Source: Icerya purchasi (lineage: Eukaryota; Arthropoda; Insecta; Hemiptera; Monophlebidae). Taken from it: a stretch of DNA of 64,000 nucleotides. The translations under genes and the position numbers were made by a program. The notes under the pieces were generated by a model that was not told the DNA's origin, did not search any database, and saw only the letters and a program-made list of their open reading frames with translations. The stretch covers positions 598,015,643-598,079,642 of the forward strand of contig CM077115.1 of assembly GCA_039619475.1 (NCBI GenBank), in the 5' to 3' direction. Positions 46,355-58,734 of the stretch are shown piece by piece. Within the stretch, counting starts at the first letter, position 1; every line of letters begins with the position of its first letter.

Positions 46355-47340
46355 TCGAACGACTTAGCCCGAATCCGCGAGATTCACACGGTTTTACTCT
46401 CCCCACTCAACACTGTTCGATATCAGTAACCGTAGAATCGGTCTGACCAGAGCTGATCATCCGATCGAACCACGGCAATTTTCGAATTCGATTGTGCAAG
46501 CGTCTTCGCTATGTTTCGCCGGCCGCAGCTATAACAGAAAGCGATACCCAAAAAAACGGAATTAGAATATTTCCAAACATTCATAACATCGAATGGATGG
46601 TGCCAAATATACGAATACATATATATATATATATATGTATATATCGAAACGAACAACATATATTGAAATATTGTGGATTGCCGCAGTGATATTCAGCAAT
46701 AATGATGATAAATGCAAAACTTATTAAAAGTTGGAAAGTAACGCTAACAGGAATTAAAGGTGATTATGTGCACTGGGCCTTTTGCAGGTTACGCCAGGTA
46801 TGTAGCAGTAATGCGAGTCAAGATGGTGCGAACGTAGTTGTGACTTTGTCCTCTGCGAATGGATAGGTGTACACTTGTACGCAGAATTTTCGTTGTCAAG
46901 AAGAACCAGAATGATTAAAGTCGGTCGGTCCTGACAGCACGCTTTCGAGTCGATGGAGGCATGGCCTTAATAGTGGAATTTATTTACTTAAAATTACGCC
47001 CGTTTAAATTTAAGACAAGTTTTCAAAAATACTTTTTCAACGTCCTTAATAAATAAAAATTAAAAATAAATAAAACTCCAAGGATCATTTAAGTAAAATA
47101 TGAACTGGCGCCCGAAATAACATTTTCAACAGTTCGAAATAGCTTGATCTAACAAGGAAAAAAATTATTTCTAACCTTTGCTATTATGCACAGTTCGTAC
47201 TATTGAGAAATAATGTTGTTGGAACGTCTTTTGTCTTTTTAGGTATGCTATCTCGCTCTGAGATTTCGCCTTTATCATCTCGTATCTACTAATGAACAAA
47301 CATTGCCCCCTTTTTGAGCGTGTTTTCTTAAGTTTCAGAA
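46355..47340. other. no gene seen
   Basis: Contains a (TA)n run at about 46617-46644. Frames on both strands at 46423-46689 cross that microsatellite and are spurious. Confidence 0.4.
47106..47116 (+). other. tRNA-Lys primer-binding-site-like string
   Basis: TGGCGCCCGAA, identical to the start of the Lys-tRNA primer binding site used by many LTR elements. No LTR is confirmed next to it. Confidence 0.2.
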
Positions 47341-47367
47341 GTAGAAAAGAAAGTCGGTTGTATTACG

Positions 47368-47601
47368 CTACCACGAACTGTCGGATAAGTAAATATGCGC
47401 CGGTGCGTTGTCGTGGTGGGAAATTCGCGCAAAAGTTGTTCCTCCAAAGTTCGGGCCATTGATTGCCTCACGAAAATAGCGTAAAATTTCTAAGTAGTAT
47501 GTACGTCCAGTCGGTAAAAATTCGCAATGAACTATTCCGTTCCAGTCAAAGAAAACGGGATCTATTGAAAAAATCTTCGTTACTTTTTTATCACACCTCA
47601 C
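47368..47601 (-). pseudogene. mariner transposase fragment
   Basis: A 77-aa fragment of a mariner-type transposase catalytic core. FFDWNGIVHCEFLPTGRT and YYLEILRYFREAI are followed by ISHHDNAPAH. The Asp of HDNAPAH is the second acidic residue of the DD34D triad. The first (TGDES) and third (YSPDL) Asp blocks are not found on either side, and no terminal inverted repeats are seen. It differs in sequence from the element at 54.6-55.9 kb, so it is a different mariner lineage. Confidence 0.8.
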
Positions 47602-47764
47602 ATTAGATCGCTAACTTTAGACGCGCTTTTCTCCAATTCCACGGACTAATGTAAAGAGGTGAAATGCATTTTCGTTTTTCACCGAATAGTGCCATCTAGC
47701 AAAAATATGTATTAGGCCAAAGTGGTGATCCCCACACCTCTGATGATCTCTTCATAAGTCACTT

Positions 47765-48060
47765 ATTAAAACCAAAGAAGGTATTCGATCGCCAGCCTTA
47801 CTCGGCATCCTGAACCAAGCGCAGGAAATAAAAGAAGCGGAGAGATCTGCATCACATGTATATATTAATCAAAGTGTCATTCTGAACTCAACTCCCATTA
47901 GTTCTCCCGTCACGAAAATTTGTCCCAAAATGTGACATTAAATAAGGGTCCATTTCTTTTTTTGCCGGGCATTCGGAAAGAATGACGTTGCCAATTTTCC
48001 TTGTTTTATATTAAGTAAAAAAGTGATACAGCCGGGGGTCCGGGATGTCACCAGGCAGGG
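47765..48060. other. no gene seen
   Basis: Short unique-looking stretch before a TA tract. Confidence 0.4.
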
Positions 48061-48062
48061 TC

Positions 48063-48094
<32 letters not shown>

Positions 48095-48167
48095 ATGTAT
48101 ATATTTATATATTTATATATATATATATTTATATTTATATATTTATATTTATATATATGTATATAGT
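48063..48167. repeat. (TA)n and (ATATTT)n tract
   Basis: TA repeats mixed with TATATTTATATT units. Confidence 0.9.
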
Positions 48168-48358
48168 TTTGTTAAACACGAAGGAGGATGGATAATTGGA
48201 TAAATTTTATCCAATTTAAAATTAATATAAAATTTTGATGTAAAAATTTTTTACGAAAATAATAGCGACAATTCTAAAACAAAAAAAGGACTAAAGCAGA
48301 AAAAATAAAGTCACGTCTTAATAAATTCGAACTAAACATTGTAAAGCATTTTGCAATA

Positions 48359-48370
48359 TGGCGCCCGAAC
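48359..48370 (+). other. tRNA-Lys primer-binding-site-like string
   Basis: TGGCGCCCGAAC, one base longer than the match at 47106. It follows an AT-rich stretch with AATAAA-like strings. No LTR boundaries are recognised. Confidence 0.2.
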
Positions 48371-48379
48371 AAAGCTGAT

Positions 48380-51300
48380 GCAGAGAATCGCCTAATGCTG
48401 ATGTGGCAGTTTGCAACGTAGTGACGCGAGGAAAGAGCGAAATTATCCAAGTTGGAAATTCATTTATATTTCTTCATTCGCCGAGAGAAGTTGAATACGA
48501 CATTAGGTGTAGCACGATTTGTGTTTCTTCAAAACTCAGCAGCCTGACATATCCCCTAAGAACAGGAGTGCTTCAATATTAATATAGGCGTACAATGTTT
48601 GTTTCGCAGCCTTACGTTATTAGTTATACAGACGCTGTTGTTTATCCTCTACTAATTCGGCGATGATCAACAGCGAGTCGCGATGTTCATCTTAAATTAA
48701 GCGAACGCAATTAATTATATGAAATAAGCGGCACTTGTCACTAAGATATTATTACATTCGCGACATTAATCTTAGAGGCCATGATGGTTCGACTTACTTT
48801 TTTTGAGTCGTGCGACTGGCTTTTTTCTTCAAAAGTAGACGAAGAAGTGTAAGGAGCGGAAAGATAAGAAAAGAAGATAGGAAGGAGGAGGAAAAAACGG
48901 AGAAGGTGGAAAAACGTGCTCGCGTTTAATATCAGCTGCAATAATCTGGTTTATCCGGTGTGCCGATAGCTGGAACGGTTACTTTGAATTCGGTATAATA
49001 TTTCATGCGTTTGTCTTGGTCCGATGTTGTTGTCGGTTGTCCGTTGGCAAGATATTGGTGCCGGTCCGAGAGATGCTGTTAGCCGATAATGGCAGATAAA
49101 CGAATTCAACGAATGACTGCCATGCCGAACGCAACATTATCACGCCGCATGTGGTATACAGACAGAATTTATAATCTTCCAGTTGCACCTAGTCGCGTTC
49201 CGTTTAAATTAAATTAAATTTTTCTATCAATTACAAAGGGAGATCTAGCTCTTTACAAGTGCTGCTTCGTTCTAATGATAAATAATCCGACCAACAAGAC
49301 ACCCGTTACTCCGTTACATCTGATACCGTTCGTGTTATTACAAAATCGTTCTGCTCTTCCGGAAGAGTAATAATCGACACTTTCGATAAGAAACTCTACA
49401 TTCGACGACGACCCGGCTACTAATTTTAATTTCGATAAAATTCCATCAAGCCAGACTTACAAATAAGAAGCATTTGTTCGAAATGACTTTACAACTTTAA
49501 CACTCTCTACATAATGTTACGCGAGTAATATTATAAAACAGTTTTAACCTTTTAACCGGGGAAATAAAAAAACAAAAAAAAAAGAACGCCACCATGATGA
49601 TACCTTCGTCCGTACGAGGGGCGGCCGATGATAGATGAACGTGAGCAAATAATAAATAATAGCTGATGCGTACGAGCATTGCCGATTCGAGCGCCTCGAA
49701 CCATTTAGAACAATAACACCAGAACGTAGATAGACGTTCCAGCGTCGGTTTTTAAATTTTTTTTTATTATCCGCTTTATACTACCTCTCAGCCAGTTCAG
49801 CTTATTCTGTCTCTAAAAAATTACATCTATCCTATATATGTATAGATAGATATCCTACATATCCTATATATCTATATGTAAGCAAAATGTATACTGGTTA
49901 AAAGGACTTTTCCTTTCATTAACGTTTAATATATCATCTGTCCACAGAAAGTAGGCCGTATCCGTAGATTGTACCTAATTTTTCCCTATACATTTCCAGC
50001 GGAAAGTTTGCCAACCGGCATCGTGAAATTAAATAGTCGGATCGGGGATTTCACCGAACCCTAATGATATCGTTAGTTTCAAAATGCGCCTCATGATATA
50101 AGACGAATGCAAACATTAAGATCGATGTTTCTAAGAATTATCAATTTTTTCTTCGATTATTTTTTTCGCTATTGCATTAATACAACATACCGACCGAATC
50201 GAGTTATTTAACGTTTGATAGTTGTTAAAGCTCGCACTGTTTTTAATTTTTACGCGATGACGCGTACGTGAAACGAATTTAATGAACGAATTGAAATTGG
50301 TCACAAATTCAATGTGACCTTCTCGACTTCAACTAGAGACCACCACGCCTGTTTGTATTTATACAATTAAAAACAGTCTTTTATCCCTTCTTTAAAAAAG
50401 TAATGGTCCTTACAATTTTTTAGTTTTACCTTTAGTATTTGAAAAAAACGAAAAAAGGAAGCCACGCTGCAGCGTGTAAAGGTTTTCAGTTTGAGATATT
50501 TTTAAAGAGGCGCTGAATTGCAGACCGAACGGGAATTCCGAAAAGTTGCTACGGTCGTCCCGTTTTTATTTACTCAACTTTTCGATTGTTTTTTTTGTTT
50601 TTCCAGCTAAAAAGAGCTTTCGCTAGATTATTCGGATATATTTCGCTGAAATTACTTTCTGGCCATCAAACGAGTACTCATTTTTTTTCTTCTGTTTTTT
50701 TTTTCTTTTTTACGTTCAATATAACACCAACGCGATACGGACACCGAGAAGAAAAATTAAAATTTTCCATTTTCTAAATCCGTACGCCGGTAACTCTAAT
50801 ATTCTCTCTCATTTTCTACCGTCGTACCATCTAAAATGTAGTCATTTCAGAAAACTTGCAGCGCCTCTAAGAAATTTTCGAAAACCGTATAGAAATATTT
50901 TCAATTAAAATTACGCCCGATTTTGCACCTGCTCGCGCGCCCGTAAAATGTACGGTAAAATTTAAAAACGAAAAATGTAAATGGATCAGATGGCGAAGCG
51001 CAAATTATAGGCTTAATAAATAACGTATGGAGTACCAACTATTTCCATTGGAATCAACACTCTCCATTTATAATTAATAGAATAACTCACAATTAGTTGG
51101 TCAAAAAATCGATATTTTAGAATGAAAATCGAAAAAAAGAAAAAAAAAAAGACATGCACCTGGCAGTAACAAACCTAGCTACACCGGTTTCTTCGTTTGA
51201 AAATATTCCATCCGCTGGTCATGTACAACATGTGTCATTTTTCTTAATAATGTTTCTTCTCACGCTGTTTTGCAGACTAGAAATAGGCATTTTGCGTTTG

Positions 51301-52025
51301 AAATTAAAATGTTTTTTAAATATTTCCCCCCTCCCCCCGTTTTTTTTAAACGATAAAACGATGATTTACCCCTACTTTTTGGTACGATGTGTCTAATTTA
51401 ACCGCTTAGATGTAAACCAATAAAAAATGCTGATGACGTAAGACTGTTTTCGAAATGGATCCTCAACCGGCAAACGACATTTACAAGGAATAGGAAGCAG
51501 TCATCTAAAAGCCGTAGGTTCTCAAGCTTGGTCGGTTTCCGCTGCCATCTTCTTTCTTCGGCAGATGGAAATGTATATTTTATAAGTAAGCGAGAAAGAA
51601 AATTTTCCCAATATCTACATATTTCTACTAAATGTCACGAAAAAGTTTAAAAAGTTTATTGTTAAGACAGCTGGTGTGCACAATTATAAATTTATTTAAC
51701 AAAAATCCACTTCAAATTACAAAATTGCTGTAGAATCGAACAGGATAGAATTTTCGTTCCAAGTACCATCATTAAAATTCTAATGAGACGGACATGGATT
51801 TGATGCGGTAATCTTTGTTATAGCAGTAATCTTAGTATTGTCAGTCGATTATTTCTCTTCTAAGTTAACAGTACAGACTAACAATCAGTGTTCCGCTACA
51901 GATGTTGTTGGAAATGTAGCTCACAATCCAGAATAGACCGATATTTGCTTCTGTAAATTGTTGGTAAGTATTGCGAAATTTTAAGTTGCTTATTGGATTC
52001 CATCAATTCTTCATACAATTGTAGT
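48380..52025. other. no gene seen
   Basis: Unique-looking, moderately AT-rich DNA. Frames of 60-80 aa on both strands (for example 49003-49188 on -, 51154-51396 on +) carry no domain I recognise. Confidence 0.4.
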
Positions 52026-52029
52026 CTTC

Positions 52030-52110
52030 TTTTTTTTATTTTTTTTTATTTTTTTTTTTTTTTTGGCCCCGCCAGATAACTTCTGGAAGGACAAATTTAT
52101 TTATTTTAAT
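52030..52110 (-). repeat. possible retroelement 3' end
   Basis: A T-rich run (52030-52064) followed by GGCCCCGCCAG. Read on -, it is TCTGGCGGGGCC plus an A tail. This resembles in layout the LINE-A ends at 13.2, 32.1 and 58.7 kb, but the shared core is short. Confidence 0.35.
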
Positions 52111-52114
52111 ACTC

Positions 52115-54320
52115 TTACAGCTGTAGCAGAGCTGCTTTAAATATAGAAAACCTAAAATGCAACCAGGAGCGTTTTCATATTTAAAATATCTTCAAACGTT
52201 CGATTGAATTCAGAACGAAGAGTATCTAATCGAGGGCGCAGGTGTTCGGTCTCAAACTGAGAAAAGTCTCAACGACGACGCGTTTGAGCATGCTAATTCC
52301 GCTTCTTCTTACGGGATGTTATCGATCAATGTCGGTGCCCGTGAGCTGATACCAGCAAGGTGTGTTACCTGCGCGTGTTATGCGGGTAGCGTGCTTCTGC
52401 CGTGGCGTAGATTTAATTTAGTTCAACTCCGAATCGGCGCTCAGTCATATTTTAATCCTTTAGTAGTGATTCCATGGTGACCTTTTGATTTCAGCAATCA
52501 TCAAGAATTGTCGTACTATATTTTTCCTTCTAGTCGTCGAATGTATTTTTCTCCTTTCAGGTGTACAAGTTAATTTGTTCATTTGTTCATATATACTTTT
52601 TTCTTTTTCTTTGGCATAACAGAGAAAATGTCGTCAAGAAATTAAACCCGTTTCGCGCTTTAATAATGGTTCGCGACAGGAAGTTGTCACTTAATAGGCG
52701 TTTTTCCTAAAAGTTTTTATTTGTTTTTTCTCTTGCACTTAGGTTCTACATATAAAGAACTTAAACCGTGCCGCATATTGAACCTAGCTCACGCCCACTG
52801 TGCGAAGGATTCAGTTTCCGCCGGTGCGTGGTTGCGTGGGTTGGTTTAAAGTTCTTAATAATGTTGATTTATTCGTTATGTTTCACATGCTTTATACACA
52901 AAAACTTGGCTTTGTTCCTTTTTTTTCTTTTGAACTAGAGAAACGCATATCGATTAGAAAAAAAAAATTACGGTTAAAATGTGCGACAATTTTTGCGCTG
53001 ACATCGTTTTTTTTTTTGCGACAAAACGTCCTCAATTGAAATTGTAGCTGCTATGGTTCCCCCTTGAATCGCTTTCTGCGGAGCTTATTTTGTCGAAACT
53101 CAAAACTGACGAAATAAGTAGCACAGAAATGTATTATGCACTTCGAAAAGGAACTGGATCAACAGGATGAGAAAAAACCCAGCAGACGGTACTGACAATA
53201 ACGAAAGAAAAAATTGAAAAAAATAGAATATTGGAGAACCGCGACCTTTGCCGCTCGGACAACTCGGCATTTATTTACCGCGGCGGCTAAAGTGAGCAAA
53301 TTTTCCTAACGTTTCCTACGAATTTTTCCTTAACACAAGCGTCGCGTCGGGGAATAAGTATTAATTAAGTCTTCAGTTATGTTCGGGCACAGTCGAATTG
53401 CGCACTCGGAAGGATAAAAAAAGGTTCACTAATCTCCAGAATTGCGTGCAAGACTTTAAAAAAATGGACCGAAACAACACTGGCAAATAATCGCCGTTCG
53501 TTCGACATTTCAAAACTGATGGTGGCTTCATTATTACGGTGTATTTTTAATGTTGAACGGCTTTTAATTTTACGTACGGCATTTTTTGAATCTGCTAGTA
53601 GACCGATACTTTATGAAAAATATTCTCTCCATAACGGTTTATTTGAAGGTAAAAAAAAATTCTTCAAACTTTAATTTTTTCAGTTACAAAACTAAAATTA
53701 TACTTTCGATAAATATCTACGTTCTCATTTACTTTTCAACAATCTGGCTTTTTTTCCGGTTAGCTGAACTTGCAATAATTTAATACTAACTTCCTATTTT
53801 AAATTAATCATTAACTATGTAGTTTCAAAAAAATCATATTTATAAACATGTATTCTACCACTTGACACACAACGACGCAGTTAACATTTTGCTTTATTTG
53901 CAAGTCACATTTTTGGTCAAGCACGATTATAATCTCATAAATTTTTAATGCATTCAAGTCCTATGCCATCATTAACGTTATTAAGCATTTATCATTGTTG
54001 AAGGCTTCAAAAACAGGGATGAATATTTGTGAAATACTCAAACACTTTGGTAAAATTAAGTCGTTATAAAATTACAATTTTGCAACGCCATTTTATTTTT
54101 TACAGTTAGAAATGGATTATTATAGTTAGAAATTAAAAATAACCGGATTAATATGATTTACCATTGCCAAGCGGATCACTTTTTATACCCATTTTTATGG
54201 GAAAAAATGATGGCAGTTATTTAAATGCGCGCGAACCAAATTCCCCATAAATGTCATGATTAAAATGTCCTTTCAGAAAATACCTAACGTTCGATTAAAC
54301 ACCTTCTATCTACCGAGCGC
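52115..54320. other. no gene seen; GC-richer at 52.2-52.45 kb
   Basis: 52200-52450 is GC-richer and holds initiator-like GCTCAGTCAT at about 52439, without a TATA box. No exon recognised. The rest is AT-rich with unrecognised 65-79-aa frames. Confidence 0.35.
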
Positions 54321-54324
54321 TAAT

Positions 54325-54566
54325 TTTTGAATTATGTATTTCAAATTTCACGTTATATTTGTGAATTTTTAAGGTAGTTTTAAATTCCATATTATATGGT
54401 TCTTTATTTCCAATTTTTCGGCGTCTAATAATCGGCTGTCTCAGAGTTACACACACTGCCTTAGATAGTATTTTTATTTCGATTTAAACGGTTCCGAAAT
54501 TATCAAGTTTCATTTAATTTTTATACGATTTCCAAACTAAATTGATCGGATTACTCCATACATTGC

Positions 54567-54570
<4 letters not shown>
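54325..54570 (+). mobile_element. REP-1 right end, copy 4
   Basis: Only the right region is present: TAAATTCCATATTATATGG, a GGCGTCTAATAATCGGC block and GGATTACTCCATACATTGC at the end. It aligns with 25060-25312 and 28310-28540. A (TA)n run and then the mariner element follow immediately. The left end and array are missing. Confidence 0.55.
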
Positions 54571-54602
<32 letters not shown>

Positions 54603-54603
54603 G

Positions 54604-55873
54604 TGTCGGAAAAGTTCCCGAACTCTTTTGAAATAAATGAAGTACAGCTGATTGTAAAGTAATTTATTCGAATTAATTTTCAACATACTTCCCGAAGTAT
54701 ACTCGTGTTCGAGCGCTTGTACAGCAATTCGAAGCTTCTCTGGTACTCCTCTGAAGTAATGGCTCTGAGGCGCTCAGTGCAAGAAGTTTCAGTGGCAGCT
54801 GCGTCTTTAAAAAATCGTCCTTTCAGGTGCATTTTAAGCTTCGGGAACAGGAAAAAGTCGGCAGTTGCCAAATCAGGCGAATAGGGGGCGTGATTGATCC
54901 GTGGGGTTTGATTTTTAGCGAGATAACGCTTGATAATATTCGCCGAATGTGCTCCACGATCCAGGCTCCTTGTGCTCGGGCTGTACGCGCTGAATCCGAC
55001 GCTTGAGACGTTTTAGAACCTCGATGTAGTAGGCAGCGTTTACTGTTTAATTTGGAGGCAGGTATTCGAGATGAATTAACCCTTTTGCATCAAAATATGA
55101 TGCGATGAGCATGGTTTTCACTACCTTGGATTTTTGTTGGCGCATTTCTGAGATTTCGGAACGCTTGCACTGAGCCATGCGGATGACTGACGTTTTGTTA
55201 AAGGGTCGTATTGAAAGCACCAACTTTCATCTCCAGTAACAATTGAAGTTAGGAATTTCGGATCCGTAAGTCTCGATAAAATCTTGACGACAACAATCGA
55301 CATGCTGCTTCTGTTCTGGTGTGAGGAAGTGCGGAACAAATCGAGAACACACCTTCCTACGGTGCATTTTTTCTTTCAAAATCGTTTCTACCCTTACTCA
55401 TATTTAGTTCGTTAGCTAACATTCGGAGAGACATGTGACGATCTTTCATCAGCAGAGCCCGCACTCGAGCCTCCTTTTCATCGATAACAGCTATCGACGG
55501 CCAGCCCGTTCTGTCATCGTCTTCTAACGACTGCCTACCGTCCTTGTATACCATATGTAAACAGTCGTACGTGATACTACACCTTCATCGAAACCATAGT
55601 CGATCAATTTTTGCGTTTTCGAAAACGTTTTCTTAAATGTGTTAACACAGAATTTAATCGCGGAACGAATTTCGCACTTTTCGTCCATTTTCAGATTTGC
55701 ACATGCGACCCAAACACACCTTCACTGAAATACATCTAAAAACCAATCAACGGAAACTGCTAAAATTTTGTACACACACTCTAGAATGATGTAGCCATGC
55801 AGTACGGTTGTTGTTTAATAGATTACACCATTTGCCTTTGTGCTAGAAAAGAAGTTCGGAAACTTTTCCGACA
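54604..55873 (-). mobile_element. mariner element, 1.27 kb
   Basis: Near-complete length for a mariner. Inverted termini are TGTCGGAAAAGTTCCCGAAC at 54604 and, on -, TGTCGGAAAAGTTTCCGAAC from 55873. The right flank is TA; the left flank reads TG, so the TA duplication is imperfect or mutated. It has a single transposase gene on -. The close match between the termini suggests a relatively recent insertion. The transposase inside is nevertheless broken in several places. Confidence 0.9.
54680..55688 (-). pseudogene. mariner transposase, inactivated
   Basis: Start MDEKCEIRSAIKFCVN at 55688 reads into the paired-HTH DNA-binding region. A small deletion breaks the frame near 55550, just after VYIWY. 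The frame resumes with KDGRQSLEDDDRTGWPS. It breaks again near 55395 (MSKGRND) and resumes as ILKEKMHRRKVCSRFVPHFL. TGDESWCFQYDP holds catalytic Asp 1 (55229-55231). The stretch with Asp 2 (HDNAP) is deleted near 54955: GSW joins AH directly. YSPDL gives Asp 3 (54872-54874). The C-terminus ends SILREVC at 54683. No active enzyme can be made. It cannot mobilise itself, though its termini might still be recognised by a related transposase. Confidence 0.9.
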
Positions 55874-55879
55874 TATATG

Positions 55880-58225
55880 ATACGCTAAACATTAAGATTG
55901 GAAGTAATTAGTGATAAATCTGGATAATAATTATTAAGATTTGGACTTTTATTGCCTCTTAATTACTTTGCCGATTTGATAAAATTCGACCATTTCGAAG
56001 GTAGTGCGCAGTTCACCCAACCCGGTGGGCTATTTAGGAGGTTTGGTACGCAATTCCGGTTATGCTTCCGTTTTCGGTCTGATACGCAATTGCGATGCAG
56101 CCTGATATACTTCTGTAGATCACTTTTTTATTTTATTGTCCAATAAAAACGGGAAATATAATATATCGTAGACGAAAATTCGTAAATCATTTATAATTTT
56201 TATAATCATCAATTAATCATTATTTTAATATTCGTCAATTTTATTAGGGATTTCAAGGTTATTTTTCGTGTTCAAATTTTAATTCATCATAATACGGAGC
56301 TCATTTGATTCGGCATTTTTTAAAAATCTATGAACGTTTTCTAAAATTGTTTACCATTTTTATAATTTTTAAAAATGCCCTCTGCCTAGTCGAAATATTC
56401 ATCCTTTAGAGAACTTGCCGCTCTGTAAAAATTATAAACTTGTGATCAAGTTTACGTTACATCATCGGAAAGGTAGGCCGTGAGAGATGCGTTCGCACGA
56501 TTATTATTTGCACTGTGCCCGGGAGGAACGTGAGCCGTTTATTTCGAGTTTTTAGGCGCTTGTGTGTGTGTGTTACACAATTTCTATTTCGGTTGAAAAT
56601 ATTTTAATATCGTTCGAAAAAAATACTAATAAACGAACGGGAAAGAAAAGAGCGGAAAAATTATAGAAAAGTGGTAGCAACAATAAACAAAACGTGCCAG
56701 TGAAAGGTCCGCTTCTGAACTGATAAGGATTTCGTTCTTCGGCGAACGAACGACTCACCTATTCAGAAGAACGGGATTACAATACAAAGGAGGCGACGTT
56801 CGGATTTTTCGACGGAGTGTTTTAATATGAACGTCGAGCAGACTTCGGTTCACTCGTCTGCGACTGTTGCCGTGCCGTACGTAAAACTCAAATAGCGCAA
56901 ATACCGCACACCGACTTCGCTCTCGATCAGCATTTCATTTCGCAGCCCCTCTAAGCCGTTGTTTGTCTGCTGACTCATCACCACTTATGCCCTCGCGATC
57001 ACGTACACAATCGGTCATTCATATAAGTCGCCCCCGGTGTGATCTTCTACAACCCATCATCCCCTCGATGACACTAAGGTAAATAGCGCGAATTCAGAGC
57101 TCATCTTCGTAATCCTATAATACATACTCAATTTAACAGGCTATCCGATGAGATTTTTCGCTTCTTCGTTTATTCCGTTTTTTTTAAATCTTCTCACCAA
57201 CTATTCACTTTTGATACTCTAGTCCGCTAATCAGTTTGAAGCTTTCTTATAGTAACTTTTTCCTGTCCATAGAGGTTCCTACGAGTTTTTGGCTGAAGGC
57301 AAAAAAAAAAAGCTCTTGTCATGGCAACCGCGTTCGACCAAATGACGTAAAACTCTTATCCTGGTCAACTTTAATATCAATTTGAACTGTCCATTCTTTG
57401 AGCGGTCCTTCCGAAAGCACTGTTCTCAAAAAGGTATTGCTTATCCTTTAAAAAGATTGAAATAAGAAAAAAGTGTACATCGGCATTTTTATTTGCATAT
57501 TTTAACACAGTTATCGGGTTTCATAAGTTGTTCTTATTTATTTTTAAGTGCATATATTATTATTCCCTTCTTCTTCACCGACACATTGGACGACAGTTTT
57601 AAATTACAGCACCAAAAGTCAGTAATGTTCTTCGTAATTTCCGGCTAAATCTGCTTTTGGAATAATTGCCATATTCCAAAAATATTAAGACGGCAAACAA
57701 ACTCATACCAGATTGGCGATGATGTAGAATTGTGTAAAACAATCTATTAATTACCGATAGAGCGCTTCTATCCTGCTCGGTGCAACAGTGCCTCGTTTCA
57801 AAAGTATAACACCGCTGAACTCTGTAGGTTCTCTGAAAAATGTTTGAAAACGAATTATTCCCAATCCCTATTGTAGCCGTCGTGTCAACTTTTTTTAAAC
57901 TATGTAATTGTCGGCTGATCTAAACATTCATTGTTGCAAGCTTAACATCGTCACACTCACCACGGCCGTTTATTCAACCGTAACAAAATTTGGTCACATC
58001 ATCAGTTGGCCCCACCTTGCTAACGAGAGTTTGCCAGTAATTGAAACCTACAAGGCTCGACAATTGTATCTTTTATCTAAACAGTTACAGCGAAGCGACA
58101 GATTATTGTAGCACATAAAGTGAAACTCTATTAATAGCTAACAAATCGTTTTGTAACTCTACATGATGATCGGTGTACCATTAAGTAAACTATGTTCACC
58201 GTATCGAAGTGAATTTTTAATATCA
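55880..58225. other. no gene seen; GC-richer at 56.75-57.08 kb
   Basis: 56750-57080 is the most GC-rich unique stretch nearby. It ends in ACACTAAGGTAAATAG, which fits a splice donor. A 5' UTR exon is possible, but no protein-coding sequence is recognised. Elsewhere only unrecognised 61-67-aa frames. Confidence 0.35.
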
Positions 58226-58227
58226 TT

Positions 58228-58229
58228 AT

Positions 58230-58301
<72 letters not shown>
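58228..58301. repeat. (TA)n tract
   Basis: More than 30 TA units. The overlapping frames on both strands here are repeat artefacts. Confidence 0.98.
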
Positions 58302-58302
<1 letters not shown>

Positions 58303-58660
58303 GAGTATGTTTATATATAGATATATCGTTTTCGAAATATTTGGATAGGTTTCAAAAAAAATCTTTTTCATTAATAAGAATTTGAAGAGAAATTCGAAAA
58401 AACTTGTTTGCATTTAATATTCAATTCGATTGTCCACGAATTTTACAGCAGACTTTATTTACTGATGTTCGATTTTCCGTTTTAATTTTAGTACGTGATA
58501 TAATTGAAATAAGCGTTCTTTAATTAAAATGTACTACTTCGGTGGCAAGGTCAAGTAGAAGAACCGAATGTCAATAAGGAAAAATTACCATTTCTATAAA
58601 AAAGCCGAGAAAAATACAATTTATTCGAAAAAATTAATTTCCGCTGTTTATTTTATTTAG

Positions 58661-58730
58661 CTTTTTTTTCTTTTTTTTTTTGGGCTTGGCCGACTAAGGG
58701 CAGCTACCCAGCGATAAACATGTTAATATT
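58661..58730 (-). repeat. retroelement 3' end
   Basis: T-rich run followed by GGGCTTGGCCGACTAAGGG. On the - strand this is CCCTTAGTCGGCCAAGCCC plus an A tail, similar in layout to the LINE-A end CCTTGGTTGACGAGCCC at 32.1 kb. Probably a very short 5'-truncated copy. Confidence 0.45.
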
Positions 58731-58734
58731 ACAA

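Noticed and set aside
46423..46689. Overlapping 78-aa and 65-aa frames
   Set aside because: Both depend on the (TA)n tract at 46.62 kb for their length.
58159..58413. 84-aa and 61-aa frames on both strands
   Set aside because: They translate a (TA)n tract to (IY)n; no coding signal.
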